DNA from: Dehalococcoidales bacterium
GTDB lineage: Bacteria > Chloroflexota > Dehalococcoidia > Dehalococcoidales > JAUXAE01
DNA length: 11,471 bases
Assembly: GCA_030620035.1 (NCBI GenBank)
Contig: JAUXAE010000025.1
Span: forward strand, 1-11,471
Direction: 5' to 3'
Shown here: piece after piece, positions 5,250 to 11,471 of the stretch
How the letters are laid out: each line of letters starts with the position of its first letter
Position numbering within the stretch: the stretch's first letter is position 1
Program-made: the position numbers and the translations under genes
The notes under the pieces: generated by a model
What the model was told of the DNA's origin: nothing
The model's database searches: none
What the model saw: only the letters and a program-made list of their open reading frames with translations

Positions 5250-7288
5250 ATTAGGCCGGCAAATTCGGCCATGACCGGGGCCAGAACCAGGGCAATTATT
5301 GAGATTAGCTTTATCATGATGTTCAGTGATGGCCCCGAGGTATCCTTCATCGGGTCACCCACCGTATCGCCGACCACAGCTGCCTTATGGGCGTCCGAGC
5401 CCTTACCCCCGTAGGCACCGGTCTCTATCCACTTCTTGGCGTTATCCCACGAGCCACCGGCGTTGGCAAAGGCCACGGCTAGGATAAAGCCGGTGACAAT
5501 GGCCCCGGCCAGGAAGCCAGCCAGGGCCAGCGGCCCCAGCAATAGGCCGACGACAATCGGTGATAGTATCGTTATCAGGCCCGGGGCCAGCATCTGCTTT
5601 ATGGCGTCTCTGGTGCAGATGTCAACACAGCGGGCGTACTCGGGCTTGGCCTTTCCCTCCATCAACCCCGGTATCTCACGAAACTGCCGGCGAACCTCGT
5701 TGACTATGGAGAAGCCGGTCTTACCCACGGCCTTTAGGGTTAGGGCGCAGAAGATGGCCGGCAGCATGGCACCCAAAAAGAGCCCCGAGATAACATGGGG
5801 GTCGAGCAGACTGATACTGGAAAGTGTTATGCCGGCCGCCTGTGAGTAGGCGAGGAGCAGGGCTAGGGCGGTCAGCCCGGCGGCACCAATGGCAAAGCCC
5901 TTGCCGGTGGCCGCCGTGGTATTGCCTAGGGAATCCAGGGCATCGGTGCGCCGCCTGATCTCCGGCGGCAGGCCCGACATCTCAACAATGCCCCCGGCGT
6001 TATCGGCCACCGGCCCATAGGCATCAGTGGCATCCTGGATGCCCAGCGTGGCCAGCATACCCACCCCGGCGATGGCCACACCATAGACATCGGCAAAGTG
6101 GTGGGCCACGGTGATGGCAATGACGACGAAAATAATGGGCGGCAGGGTGCTCATCAGGCCGTTGGCCAGACCGCTGACTATATTGGTGCCGGCACCGGTT
6201 TGAGATGCCTCTGAAATGCCTAGCGTGGGCTTGTAGGCATAGGAGGTAAAGTAGTTGGTGCTCTCCCCGATCAGGACACCGGCGACAAGGCCGACCAGAA
6301 TAGCCCAGAAAACGCCGATATCGGCCTCAAGGAAATAAACCGTCAAAAAGGCGAAGATGGCCGTCAGGATTGAGGCGGTGAAGGTACCGCGGCGCAGGGC
6401 GTTGAGCAGGGCCGCCATCTTAAGTTTTTCACCCACCCTGACCAGGAAGATGCCGATTATAGAGGCCAAGATGCCGCCGGCGGCTACCAGCATGGGCAGG
6501 AACCAGGCGGTGGCCTCATCGGGGACCAGGGCCCTGTCCAAGGTGATGGAATAGGCGGCGATTATGCCCAGTGTCATGGTGGCAATGATGGAATCAACAT
6601 AGGATTCAAAGAGGTCGGCGCCCATGCCGGCGACATCACCGACATTGTCACCAACAAAATCGGCAATGACGGCCGCGTTTCTGGGGTCGTCCTCAGGGAT
6701 GCCCTTTTCCACCTTACCCACAATATCAGCGCCGGTATCGGCTGCCTTGGTGTAGATGCCACCCCCGACCCGGGCAAATATGGCCACCGATGAGGCACCG
6801 AAGCCAAAGCCGGGGATAATCTTGAGGAAGTCAGGGTGGCCGTTAAAGGCCAGATAGAGGATGCTCAGGCCTAGGATGCCAATACCGACAACACACATGC
6901 CCATCACGGCCCCGCTGCGGAAAGAAACACGCAGGCCATGGTTCAGGCTCTTCTGGACGGCAGCAGCCGTCCTGGAGTTGGCCCTGATGGCGATACTCAT
7001 ACCGGCGAAACCGGCCAGCCCGGAACAGATGGCGCCGAAGATAAAGGCCAATGATACCAGCCAGCCCAGGTTGGGCACTACCCCCAATAGGATAGTCACC
7101 ACGGCCACAAATAGGGCCAGCACCCGGTACTCCCGACCCAGAAAGGCCAGGGCACCCTCCTTAATGGCCGCCGATATCTCCCTTATTTTGGCCGAGCCCT
7201 GGTCCTGTTTCAGTACGTATTGCGCCATGAAGCCGGCCACGGCCAGCCCCAGGACGCCGCTCAGGACCGCGATTAGTATTGGGTCCAA
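5246..7288 (-). CDS. hppA: Membrane-bound ion-translocating pyrophosphatase, K+-dependent type
   Basis: The enzyme hydrolyses pyrophosphate and pumps Na+ and/or H+ across the membrane. The 680 residues and about 16 hydrophobic helices are normal for the family. Substrate-site motifs are intact: KAADTGADIVGKVEKGIPEDD (from residue 181), DFVGDNVGDVAG (210-221), DATDAYGPVADNAGGI (419-434) and a C-terminal AFANAGGSWDNAKK...GDTVGDPMKDTSGP. In GNTTAATGKG the position that is Lys in K+-independent enzymes is Ala459, with Gly462 following, which marks the K+-dependent class. The gate segment DLFESYVD carries Glu228 and Asp232. The Glu position matches Na+-pumping enzymes but also occurs in some H+ pumps, so the ion is not fixed. 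The start is TTG at 7288, with AAAGGAG 8 bases upstream. It follows the translin-family gene by 42 bp and overlaps the convergent MBL gene by 4 bp. Confidence 0.96.
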   Translation of the reverse strand: MDPILIAVLSGVLGLAVAGFMAQYVLKQDQGSAKIREISAAIKEGALAFLGREYRVLALFVAVVTILLGVVPNLGWLVSLAFIFGAICSGLAGFAGMSIAIRANSRTAAAVQKSLNHGLRVSFRSGAVMGMCVVGIGILGLSILYLAFNGHPDFLKIIPGFGFGASSVAIFARVGGGIYTKAADTGADIVGKVEKGIPEDDPRNAAVIADFVGDNVGDVAGMGADLFESYVDSIIATMTLGIIAAYSITLDRALVPDEATAWFLPMLVAAGGILASIIGIFLVRVGEKLKMAALLNALRRGTFTASILTAIFAFLTVYFLEADIGVFWAILVGLVAGVLIGESTNYFTSYAYKPTLGISEASQTGAGTNIVSGLANGLMSTLPPIIFVVIAITVAHHFADVYGVAIAGVGMLATLGIQDATDAYGPVADNAGGIVEMSGLPPEIRRRTDALDSLGNTTAATGKGFAIGAAGLTALALLLAYSQAAGITLSSISLLDPHVISGLFLGAMLPAIFCALTLKAVGKTGFSIVNEVRRQFREIPGLMEGKAKPEYARCVDICTRDAIKQMLAPGLITILSPIVVGLLLGPLALAGFLAGAIVTGFILAVAFANAGGSWDNAKKWIETGAYGGKGSDAHKAAVVGDTVGDPMKDTSGPSLNIMIKLISIIALVLAPVMAEFAGLI

Positions 7289-7291
7289 TAT

Positions 7292-7310
7292 CTAGTCTCC
7301 TTTCTAGACT
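7292..7310 (-). promoter_or_regulatory. Shine-Dalgarno of hppA inside a small inverted repeat
   Basis: On the minus strand TCTAG and CTAGA flank the 8-base AAAGGAGA, which contains the ribosome-binding site for the TTG start at 7288. A 5-bp stem (6 with a G-U pair) would present the site in the loop. It decides the TTG start. Whether it folds or regulates is unproven. Confidence 0.4.
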
Positions 7311-7318
7311 ATGGGGCA

Positions 7319-7336
7319 AAGTAGTAAAAACTACTT
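7319..7336. repeat. Small hairpin at the translin-hppA junction
   Basis: AAGTAGT and its exact complement ACTACTT flank an AAAA loop (a TTTT loop on the transcribed strand), overlapping the stop codon of the translin-family gene. The stem is AT-rich and has no following U-run, so it is not a convincing terminator. It could mark an mRNA processing or stability element between the two genes. Confidence 0.4.
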
Positions 7337-7972
7337 AAGGTTTTCCTCAAACTTGTCTAACCGGTTCTCCAGGCTCTTCTGCTGCATGGCCAGTGTCAGG
7401 TCGCTTCTTGTCCTTTCTAGAACGCCGCGAACCATATCGGTGGTGCGGCGCAGACCGCCGGTGATGGCATCGGGGAAGTCCATGGTAACCAGGACATTAT
7501 AGATGTCATCCATGGCCGACAGTATTTCTTCGCCCGATGACAGGTCGCCCTGCCTCATAGAATCTAGAAGATAGCGCCTGAGCTCACCTACTGCTTCACC
7601 CAGCCCGTTTAGGTAGGCGGCAGAATCAACAGCCAGTTCACCGGGCCCCGGTATTGGTTTACCGGTTACCAGGGCCAGGGTGAAGCTGGCTTCACTAAAT
7701 TCCTTTTGGGCATCTCTAAAAAAGCCGGTGTTGCCCAGCTCACCATGCTCAGTAATAACCCGCGCCGCCTCATCAAGCAGGCCGCGGGCTTTTTCTAGCT
7801 TGCCCCCAGCCGAGTCAAATTGCCGGCGGTGTAGGGTGCGAATCACCTGACTTGAGTAACGGATGACCTCGCGGCACAGGGGCAGTATCCTTTCCCGGGC
7901 CTCATCCCGGGCGGCAAATTGCTTTCTTATCGGCCCTATGATTAAATCCAGTTTGTCACTTAGCCGGCTCAT
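7331..7972 (-). CDS. Translin/TRAX-family protein
   Basis: The family consists of all-helical nucleic-acid-binding proteins. Eukaryotic translin and TRAX form the C3PO endoribonuclease, and archaeal homologues also cleave RNA. The 213-residue, mostly helical product has the family hallmarks: an N-terminal REVIRYSSQVIRTLHRR segment (34-50), GLGEAVGELRR (123-133) and the C-terminal signature FPDAITGGLRRTTDMVRG (166-183) followed by LERTRSDL. Acidic residues Glu91, Glu94 and Asp155/Asp156 are candidates for the TRAX-type metal site, but only an alignment can settle this. The ATG at 7972 has GAGG 8 bases upstream and overlaps the ThiD2-ThiE stop by 4 bp (ATGA), so the genes are co-translated. The role in bacteria is not established. 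RNA binding or cleavage is inferred from the family. Confidence 0.85.
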   Translation of the reverse strand: MSRLSDKLDLIIGPIRKQFAARDEARERILPLCREVIRYSSQVIRTLHRRQFDSAGGKLEKARGLLDEAARVITEHGELGNTGFFRDAQKEFSEASFTLALVTGKPIPGPGELAVDSAAYLNGLGEAVGELRRYLLDSMRQGDLSSGEEILSAMDDIYNVLVTMDFPDAITGGLRRTTDMVRGVLERTRSDLTLAMQQKSLENRLDKFEENLK

Positions 7973-9033
7973 TTTACTGCCTCAAGCCTATCAACTATTT
8001 TTCGGGCGGCTTCCTGGGGAGAGTCCGCCTTGAGTACGGCGCTGATAACAGCCACCGAATCGGCACCGGCGGCCACAACCTGAGCCACATTTTGGTGGTT
8101 GATACCACCGATGGCCACCAGGGGTAGTTTTACCGCCTTTCTGATGAGTCTTAGATTTCCTAAGCCGATTACCTCAATGGCTTCTTTGGAGCCGGTGGGA
8201 AAGATAGCCCCGGCGGCGATATAGTCGGCACCCTCAGCTTCGGCGGCAATAGCCTGCTCAACACTGGCTACTGAGCAGCCCAGGAGCCTGTCCAAGGGCA
8301 GTAACTGTCGGGCAAGGCCAACCGGCAGGTCATCCTGGCCCAGGTGCAGTCCGTCAGCATCAGCCGCCAGGGCCAGGTCAAGATGGTCATTTACTATGAA
8401 AAGGGCATCGCCCTCAGCACACAGCTCTTTAAGCTGCCGGGCAATGGTTAGCAGTCCCCTTTTGCTCATGATTTTGTCACGGAGTTGAATTACCCTGGCG
8501 CCGCCATCTATTGCCTGGCCGGCCACCTCAAGATGACTACGCCCGGCCAGGGCCTGTGTATCGACAACAACGTAAAGCCCACGGATACGCTCAACTTTAT
8601 CCCGGCGCAGCAGTTTGGCCAATAGCTCTCGTTCTATAGTGTAGAGGCTAAATCGGGCCTCCTTGAACCTTTTCGGGTCTAGTTCAATACCGGGCATCTT
8701 GGCCAGTTCCTCAACGACCCGAAGAGACTGCTGCACCCTCTTGGCATTAGCCACCACCAATGCCTTGAGATCCCTCACTTGGACTGTCCCGCCGGCCTTA
8801 ATTTCCCTGCCGACATCTGTCCGGGCGTTGCGTGCCTGAAGGAGACGCTGGTCAAATGATGGGGTACCGGTAACAAGCTGGTGCCGCATCGTTTTTAGCT
8901 GCCGGGCCAGGACAGCATCATTAAGCAGAAAGCGGGCCAGGTCCTCAAGAAGGCGAAGCCCCTCGCCAACGCGGTCCAGGCTGGCATCAATGATGCGCAG
9001 TGTTTGCTCTGGCGTCTTGTCTGATGAAGTCAC
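7969..9033 (-). CDS. thiE: ThiD2-ThiE fusion: HMP-P kinase-like domain plus thiamine phosphate synthase
   Basis: The C-terminal half (about 150-354) is thiamine phosphate synthase, which joins HMP-pyrophosphate and thiazole phosphate to give thiamine phosphate and pyrophosphate. Active-site blocks are present: QLRDK (183-187), VNDH (214-217), GLHLGQDD (228-235), GCSVAS (252-257), AIFPTGSK (276-283), AIGGI (307-311) and GADSVAVISA near the end. The N-terminal half (1 to about 145) is helical, with RIIDASLDRVGEGLRLLED (13-31), an RH pair (50-51) and an RNARTDVG block (68-75). It matches the ThiD2 family, an alternative HMP-P kinase unrelated to classical ThiD and commonly fused to ThiE. The fusion would thus provide two consecutive steps. 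The only usable start is GTG at 9033, with a weak ribosome site. No TPP riboswitch is seen in the short leader. The stop overlaps the next gene by 4 bp. Confidence 0.93.
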   Translation of the reverse strand: MTSSDKTPEQTLRIIDASLDRVGEGLRLLEDLARFLLNDAVLARQLKTMRHQLVTGTPSFDQRLLQARNARTDVGREIKAGGTVQVRDLKALVVANAKRVQQSLRVVEELAKMPGIELDPKRFKEARFSLYTIERELLAKLLRRDKVERIRGLYVVVDTQALAGRSHLEVAGQAIDGGARVIQLRDKIMSKRGLLTIARQLKELCAEGDALFIVNDHLDLALAADADGLHLGQDDLPVGLARQLLPLDRLLGCSVASVEQAIAAEAEGADYIAAGAIFPTGSKEAIEVIGLGNLRLIRKAVKLPLVAIGGINHQNVAQVVAAGADSVAVISAVLKADSPQEAARKIVDRLEAVK

Positions 9034-9063
9034 CTTTACATCTGCTTGGGTGAGCGATTCAGC

Positions 9064-9091
9064 CGGTTAATTAAGGGATAAACGGTTAATT
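9064..9091. repeat. Pair of 9-bp direct repeats in the thiD2E leader
   Basis: CGGTTAATT occurs at 9064-9072 and again at 9083-9091, 19 bp start to start (just under two helical turns). The second copy overlaps the candidate -10 box and predicted start of transcription. This could be an operator for a regulator of the thi-translin-hppA genes, or chance. Confidence 0.35.
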
Positions 9092-9117
9092 TTAGCATAA
9101 GCTATAGCGGATGGTAA
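9089..9117 (-). promoter_or_regulatory. Candidate internal promoter for thiD2E, translin gene and hppA
   Basis: The minus strand has TTACCA (9112-9117), a 17-bp spacer and TAAAAT (9089-9094) with an extended TGC. The same ATGCTAAAAT string forms the -10 of the MBL gene promoter. The -35 overlaps the end of yraN. Transcription would start near 9082 and give a leader of about 50 nt. Confidence 0.45.
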
Positions 9118-9497
9118 AACTGCCTGCGCTCAGGTATTTCATTTACCGCGTTCTCGATAAGGTCAATCTGAGACAGTTCCCCTTTCTGGTTCAGTCTTAC
9201 GGCGACAACATCAATGTGCCACAAAAGCGGCAGATTGTCATGACTCTGCTGGTAGTGCTGGGCACTGGCTATCAGCCGGGCTTTTTTGGTCAGGGTGATT
9301 GACTCTTCAGGACCGCCGAAACTGAGGCTTGTTTTGGTCCTTACCTCAATAAAGACAAGGTATTCTCCGTGCCTGGCGATAATATCAATTTCACCTTCAG
9401 GAGAGCGGTAGTTTGTCTCCAGGATGCGGTAGCCCCGCTTTATCAGGAAATCCTGGGCCAGCTTTTCTCCCAGACGGCCGGTATCTCTACGTTTCAT
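9102..9497 (-). CDS. yraN: YraN/UPF0102 family endonuclease-like protein
   Basis: This 131-residue protein belongs to the UPF0102 family, small proteins with an endonuclease-like (PD-(D/E)XK-type) fold and still-unclear function, usually tied to DNA metabolism. Visible are the N-terminal GRLGEKLAQDFLIKRGYRIL, GEIDII (35-40) and VFIEVRTK (48-55), where the family usually has EVK. Asp38, Glu51 and Arg53 sit at the expected nuclease-site positions, with Arg in place of the common Lys. Length is typical. The ATG at 9497 lies inside the end of rnhB (11-bp overlap), with AAGGA about 11 bases upstream. The rnhB-yraN pairing is widespread in bacteria and supports the assignment. Confidence 0.9.
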   Translation of the reverse strand: MKRRDTGRLGEKLAQDFLIKRGYRILETNYRSPEGEIDIIARHGEYLVFIEVRTKTSLSFGGPEESITLTKKARLIASAQHYQQSHDNLPLLWHIDVVAVRLNQKGELSQIDLIENAVNEIPERRQFYHPL

Positions 9498-10125
9498 CTC
9501 TGATTAAGTCCTTGATTGGCTGAAAAGACCTTCGGTGAATGGGTGATGGCCCCAACCGGTATAGATGGAACAGGTGCTCTGGTGTCCAGTAGCCTTTGTG
9601 ACGAGCTAGCTGGTAACCGGTGTAGATAGTATCCAGCTCTACCATCAGGCGGTCCCGGCTCACCTTGGCCACGATGGAGGCGCAGGCAATGGAAAAGCAT
9701 CGGGCATCACCACCGATTATGCCCTTCTGAGGTAGTGATACCTCGGGCAGCAGCAGGTAGTCTATCAGCAGAGACTCAGGTCTTGGTGAAAGCTGCTCTA
9801 TAGCCAGCTTCATGGCCAGCCGTGTTGCCTTAACTATGTTTAGGGCATCTATGATTTCGTGGGAAGCGACACCAACACCCACTGATACCGCTACCTCGCG
9901 GATGCACTTAAACAGGTAATCACGTTTATTTGGGGTCAGCAGCTTGCTGTCCCTTACCTGGTCCAGCCAGCTGGTTTTACAGTTGCCGGGAAGGATGACG
10001 GCGGCGGCGACAACAGGACCGGCCAGGGCACCGCGACCGGCCTCATCAATACCGGCAATATAGCGGTAGCCCCTTACCCCAAGGGCTCTTTCCTCATCAA
10101 AGGACGGTCTCATCAGGTTACCCAT
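9487..10125 (-). CDS. rnhB: Ribonuclease HII
   Basis: RNase HII cuts RNA in RNA:DNA hybrids and excises single ribonucleotides from DNA. From the ATG at 10125 it is 212 residues, the usual length. The DEDD metal-binding residues are visible: GIDEAGRG (Asp27, Glu28), LLIDYL (Asp122) and GGDARCFS (Asp140). Family blocks DSKLL (59-63), IVAKVSRDRLM (151-161), HKGYWTPEH (176-184) and HRRSFQP (197-203) also match. The longer frame back to a TTG at 10161 is rejected. An AGAGGG site lies 8 bases before the ATG at 10125, which itself comes 4 bp after the mnmA stop, whereas the longer form would extend into mnmA. Translation is probably coupled to mnmA. Confidence 0.94.
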   Translation of the reverse strand: MGNLMRPSFDEERALGVRGYRYIAGIDEAGRGALAGPVVAAAVILPGNCKTSWLDQVRDSKLLTPNKRDYLFKCIREVAVSVGVGVASHEIIDALNIVKATRLAMKLAIEQLSPRPESLLIDYLLLPEVSLPQKGIIGGDARCFSIACASIVAKVSRDRLMVELDTIYTGYQLARHKGYWTPEHLFHLYRLGPSPIHRRSFQPIKDLIRDET

Positions 10126-10129
10126 CAGA

Positions 10130-11182
10130 TTAACCCTCTTCATATTGGTTACCAGGCTCAATTATACCCCCGCCCAGGACGGCCTCACCCTGATAGAAGA
10201 CTACCGCCTGCCCGGGGGCCACCGCCCGCTGGGGCTGGTCAAACTGAACTTGGGCAGTGCCATTTTTAATGTGCAGTCTAACTGCTACTTCGGGTGTTCT
10301 GTATCTTATTCTGGCTGTTATATTACCATCGTCGGTCGGAGCCCTACCCGATACCCAGTTTAACCGGCCGGCCCGGAGCCGGTGGCTTAAGAGTCTGTCG
10401 TGGTCAGCCACCACCAGTCGGTTACTATTGACCTCAAGCCTTAAGACATATAAGCGCCTGGCTGAAGCCAGACCCAGACCCTGTCTCTGGCCTACGGTAT
10501 GTAGGGCCAGGCCCTTGTGCCGTCCCAGAAGCCTGCCTTCAGTATCAACGATGTCCCCGGGCTTTAACGGGATGTGCTCAGTGATAAATGAGCGGTAGTC
10601 ACTATCCGGGACAAAACAGATGTCCTGGCTCTCCTGGCTTTGGGCTGTGGTCAGACCCAGGTCACTGGCCATTTCTCTGACCTCTGTCTTGTGGAGGTTG
10701 CCTATGGGCAGTAGCAGATATTCAAGCTGCCTCTGACCCAGGATATAGAGAAAGTAGGATTGGTCTTTACCAGGGTCAACGGCCTTAAGCAGGCGATAGC
10801 CATTTGCTAAGCGTGCCACCCGGGCATAGTGGCCGGTGGCTAGAAAGGCGGCACCCAGTTCTTTGGCTTTATTCAGCAGGGCGCCAAACTTGATATGGCG
10901 GTTACAGCTGATGCAGGGGTTGGGTGTCCTGCCCCGGCTATACTGGCGACAGAAATCGGTAATGACCATTCGGCTAAAGATATCCCTGAAGTCGGCCACA
11001 TAGTGAGGGATAGCCAGCCTCTTGGCTACCCTTCGGGCCCTTTCTACCACCTTGGATTCAGCTTGAAGCCGCATGGTAACGCCGATAACCCGGTAGCCCT
11101 CATCTTTCAGGATGGCGGCGGCCAGAGAGGAATCCACCCCACCACTCATAGCGACGACAACCCGCTCTGCTGACATGGCCAA
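10130..11182 (-). CDS. mnmA: tRNA-specific 2-thiouridylase MnmA
   Basis: MnmA makes 2-thiouridine at wobble position 34 of tRNA-Lys, -Glu and -Gln, activating the base with ATP and taking sulfur from a persulfide relay. From the TTG at 11182 it has 350 residues, normal for the family. Motifs: PP-loop SGGVDSS (13-19), PNPCISCNRHIKFG with catalytic Cys93, ATGHYAR (115-121), GKDQSYFLY (138-146), SQDICFVPD with the second catalytic Cys189, and a C-terminal beta-barrel containing GLGLASARRLYV. Start choice: GAGGG (inside the end of tmk) is 7 bases before the TTG, which follows the tmk stop by one base. The ATG two codons later (11176) is possible, and the GTG at 11212 would overlap tmk. The TTG-started form adds only Met-Ala ahead of the ATG form, so function is unaffected. 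Confidence 0.95.
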   Translation of the reverse strand: MAMSAERVVVAMSGGVDSSLAAAILKDEGYRVIGVTMRLQAESKVVERARRVAKRLAIPHYVADFRDIFSRMVITDFCRQYSRGRTPNPCISCNRHIKFGALLNKAKELGAAFLATGHYARVARLANGYRLLKAVDPGKDQSYFLYILGQRQLEYLLLPIGNLHKTEVREMASDLGLTTAQSQESQDICFVPDSDYRSFITEHIPLKPGDIVDTEGRLLGRHKGLALHTVGQRQGLGLASARRLYVLRLEVNSNRLVVADHDRLLSHRLRAGRLNWVSGRAPTDDGNITARIRYRTPEVAVRLHIKNGTAQVQFDQPQRAVAPGQAVVFYQGEAVLGGGIIEPGNQYEEG

Positions 11183-11183
11183 T

Positions 11184-11471
11184 CTAGAACCCTCTTTGGG
11201 AAAGCAGCTCACTCACCCGCTGCCAGATAACCTGCTCGGTTATTTTCTTATTCTGGGTAGCATCTACTACCAGCCAGCGCTCGGGCTCCTTGGCCGCCAG
11301 CTTGAGGTAACCCTCGTGCACCCTATGATGAAAGGCTAGAGCCTCCCGCTCAAAGCGGTCTCGCCGGGCCGTCTTCTTACGAATCAGCCCTGCCTCTACA
11401 GGCACATCCAGCAGGATGGTCAGGTCGGGTTTCACTCCATGGGTGGCGGCACTATTAACAGCGGCCACCAT
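11184..11471 (-). CDS. tmk: Thymidylate kinase, C-terminal part (5' end beyond window)
   Basis: Thymidylate kinase phosphorylates dTMP to dTDP. Only the last 95 residues are inside the window. They show the nucleoside-kinase landmarks PDLTILLDVPVEAGLIRK (strand plus the following helix), DRFEREALAFHHRVHEGY (the lid and following helix of Tmk), then EPERWLVVDA and a final helix. The ATP-binding P-loop and the dTMP-site DR(Y/H) lie outside. The Met at the very edge is internal, not a start. The stop is one base from the mnmA TTG. Placement ahead of mnmA and rnhB makes this the upstream end of the visible minus-strand run. Confidence 0.88.
   Translation of the reverse strand: MVAAVNSAATHGVKPDLTILLDVPVEAGLIRKKTARRDRFEREALAFHHRVHEGYLKLAAKEPERWLVVDATQNKKITEQVIWQRVSELLSQRGF

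Noticed and set aside
5436..7295. Several long plus-strand frames (for example 5436-5849, 6357-6554, 6861-7295)
   Set aside because: They lie antisense to hppA, a well-conserved gene with all motifs intact. Such frames arise from GC-rich codon use on the opposite strand.
9034..9101. TPP riboswitch before the thiamine gene
   Set aside because: The predicted leader is only about 50 nt and I see no THI-box elements such as CTGAGA, so there is no room or sequence support.
10126..10161. Longer rnhB beginning at TTG 10161
   Set aside because: It would overlap the mnmA end by about 30 bp. The ATG at 10125 has a well-spaced AGAGGG site and gives the normal family length.
11469..11471. ATG at the right edge as start of the last gene
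   Set aside because: The protein begins in the middle of the thymidylate kinase fold, lacking the P-loop, so the Met is internal and the gene continues outside.

Overview
The window looks like a bacterial chromosome segment made mostly of housekeeping genes. Gene order and content (ThiD2-ThiE fusion, a translin-family protein, membrane pyrophosphatase, GlyQS-type glycyl-tRNA synthetase, about 55-60% GC in the core genes) suggest Chloroflexota, perhaps class Dehalococcoidia. That placement rests on recalled gene content and was not tested by a search. All genes but one lie on the minus strand. Several starts appear to be TTG or GTG chosen by a good Shine-Dalgarno sequence.

Right half, read right to left (11471 to 5246): a tightly packed minus-strand run of tmk (3' part only), mnmA, rnhB, yraN, a ThiD2-ThiE fusion, a translin/TRAX-family gene and hppA. 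Gaps are a few bases or slight overlaps, apart from 68 bp before the thi gene (with a candidate promoter) and 42 bp before hppA (with two small hairpins). The run joins dTTP supply, tRNA 2-thiolation, RNA:DNA hybrid repair, thiamine phosphate synthesis, a putative RNA-binding protein and a pyrophosphate-driven ion pump.

Centre (5249 to 2486): one plus-strand gene, an MBL-fold hydrolase, ends convergently on hppA with a shared CTAG stop. It starts from a divergent promoter region opposite a DUF1648-like membrane protein, which is directly followed by and probably translationally coupled to the glycyl-tRNA synthetase gene.

Left part (2485 to 1100): an AT-rich segment (about 32-42% GC in sampled lines) holds an MT-A70-family adenine methyltransferase followed by two short unrecognised reading frames that overlap by 28 bp and look like halves of one frameshifted gene. 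This is the only clear accessory segment and may be a foreign methylation or restriction-modification cassette. It sits between glyS and sbcD. The sbcD gene (nuclease subunit, cut by the left edge) follows a 22-bp perfect GC-rich palindrome and a consensus -10 box.

I see no rRNA, tRNA, CRISPR array, transposase or riboswitch, and no gene-free stretch over 300 bases. No complete novel system is evident. The best leads are the methyltransferase island with its broken or overlapping partner gene, and the translin-family gene inside the thi/hppA run.
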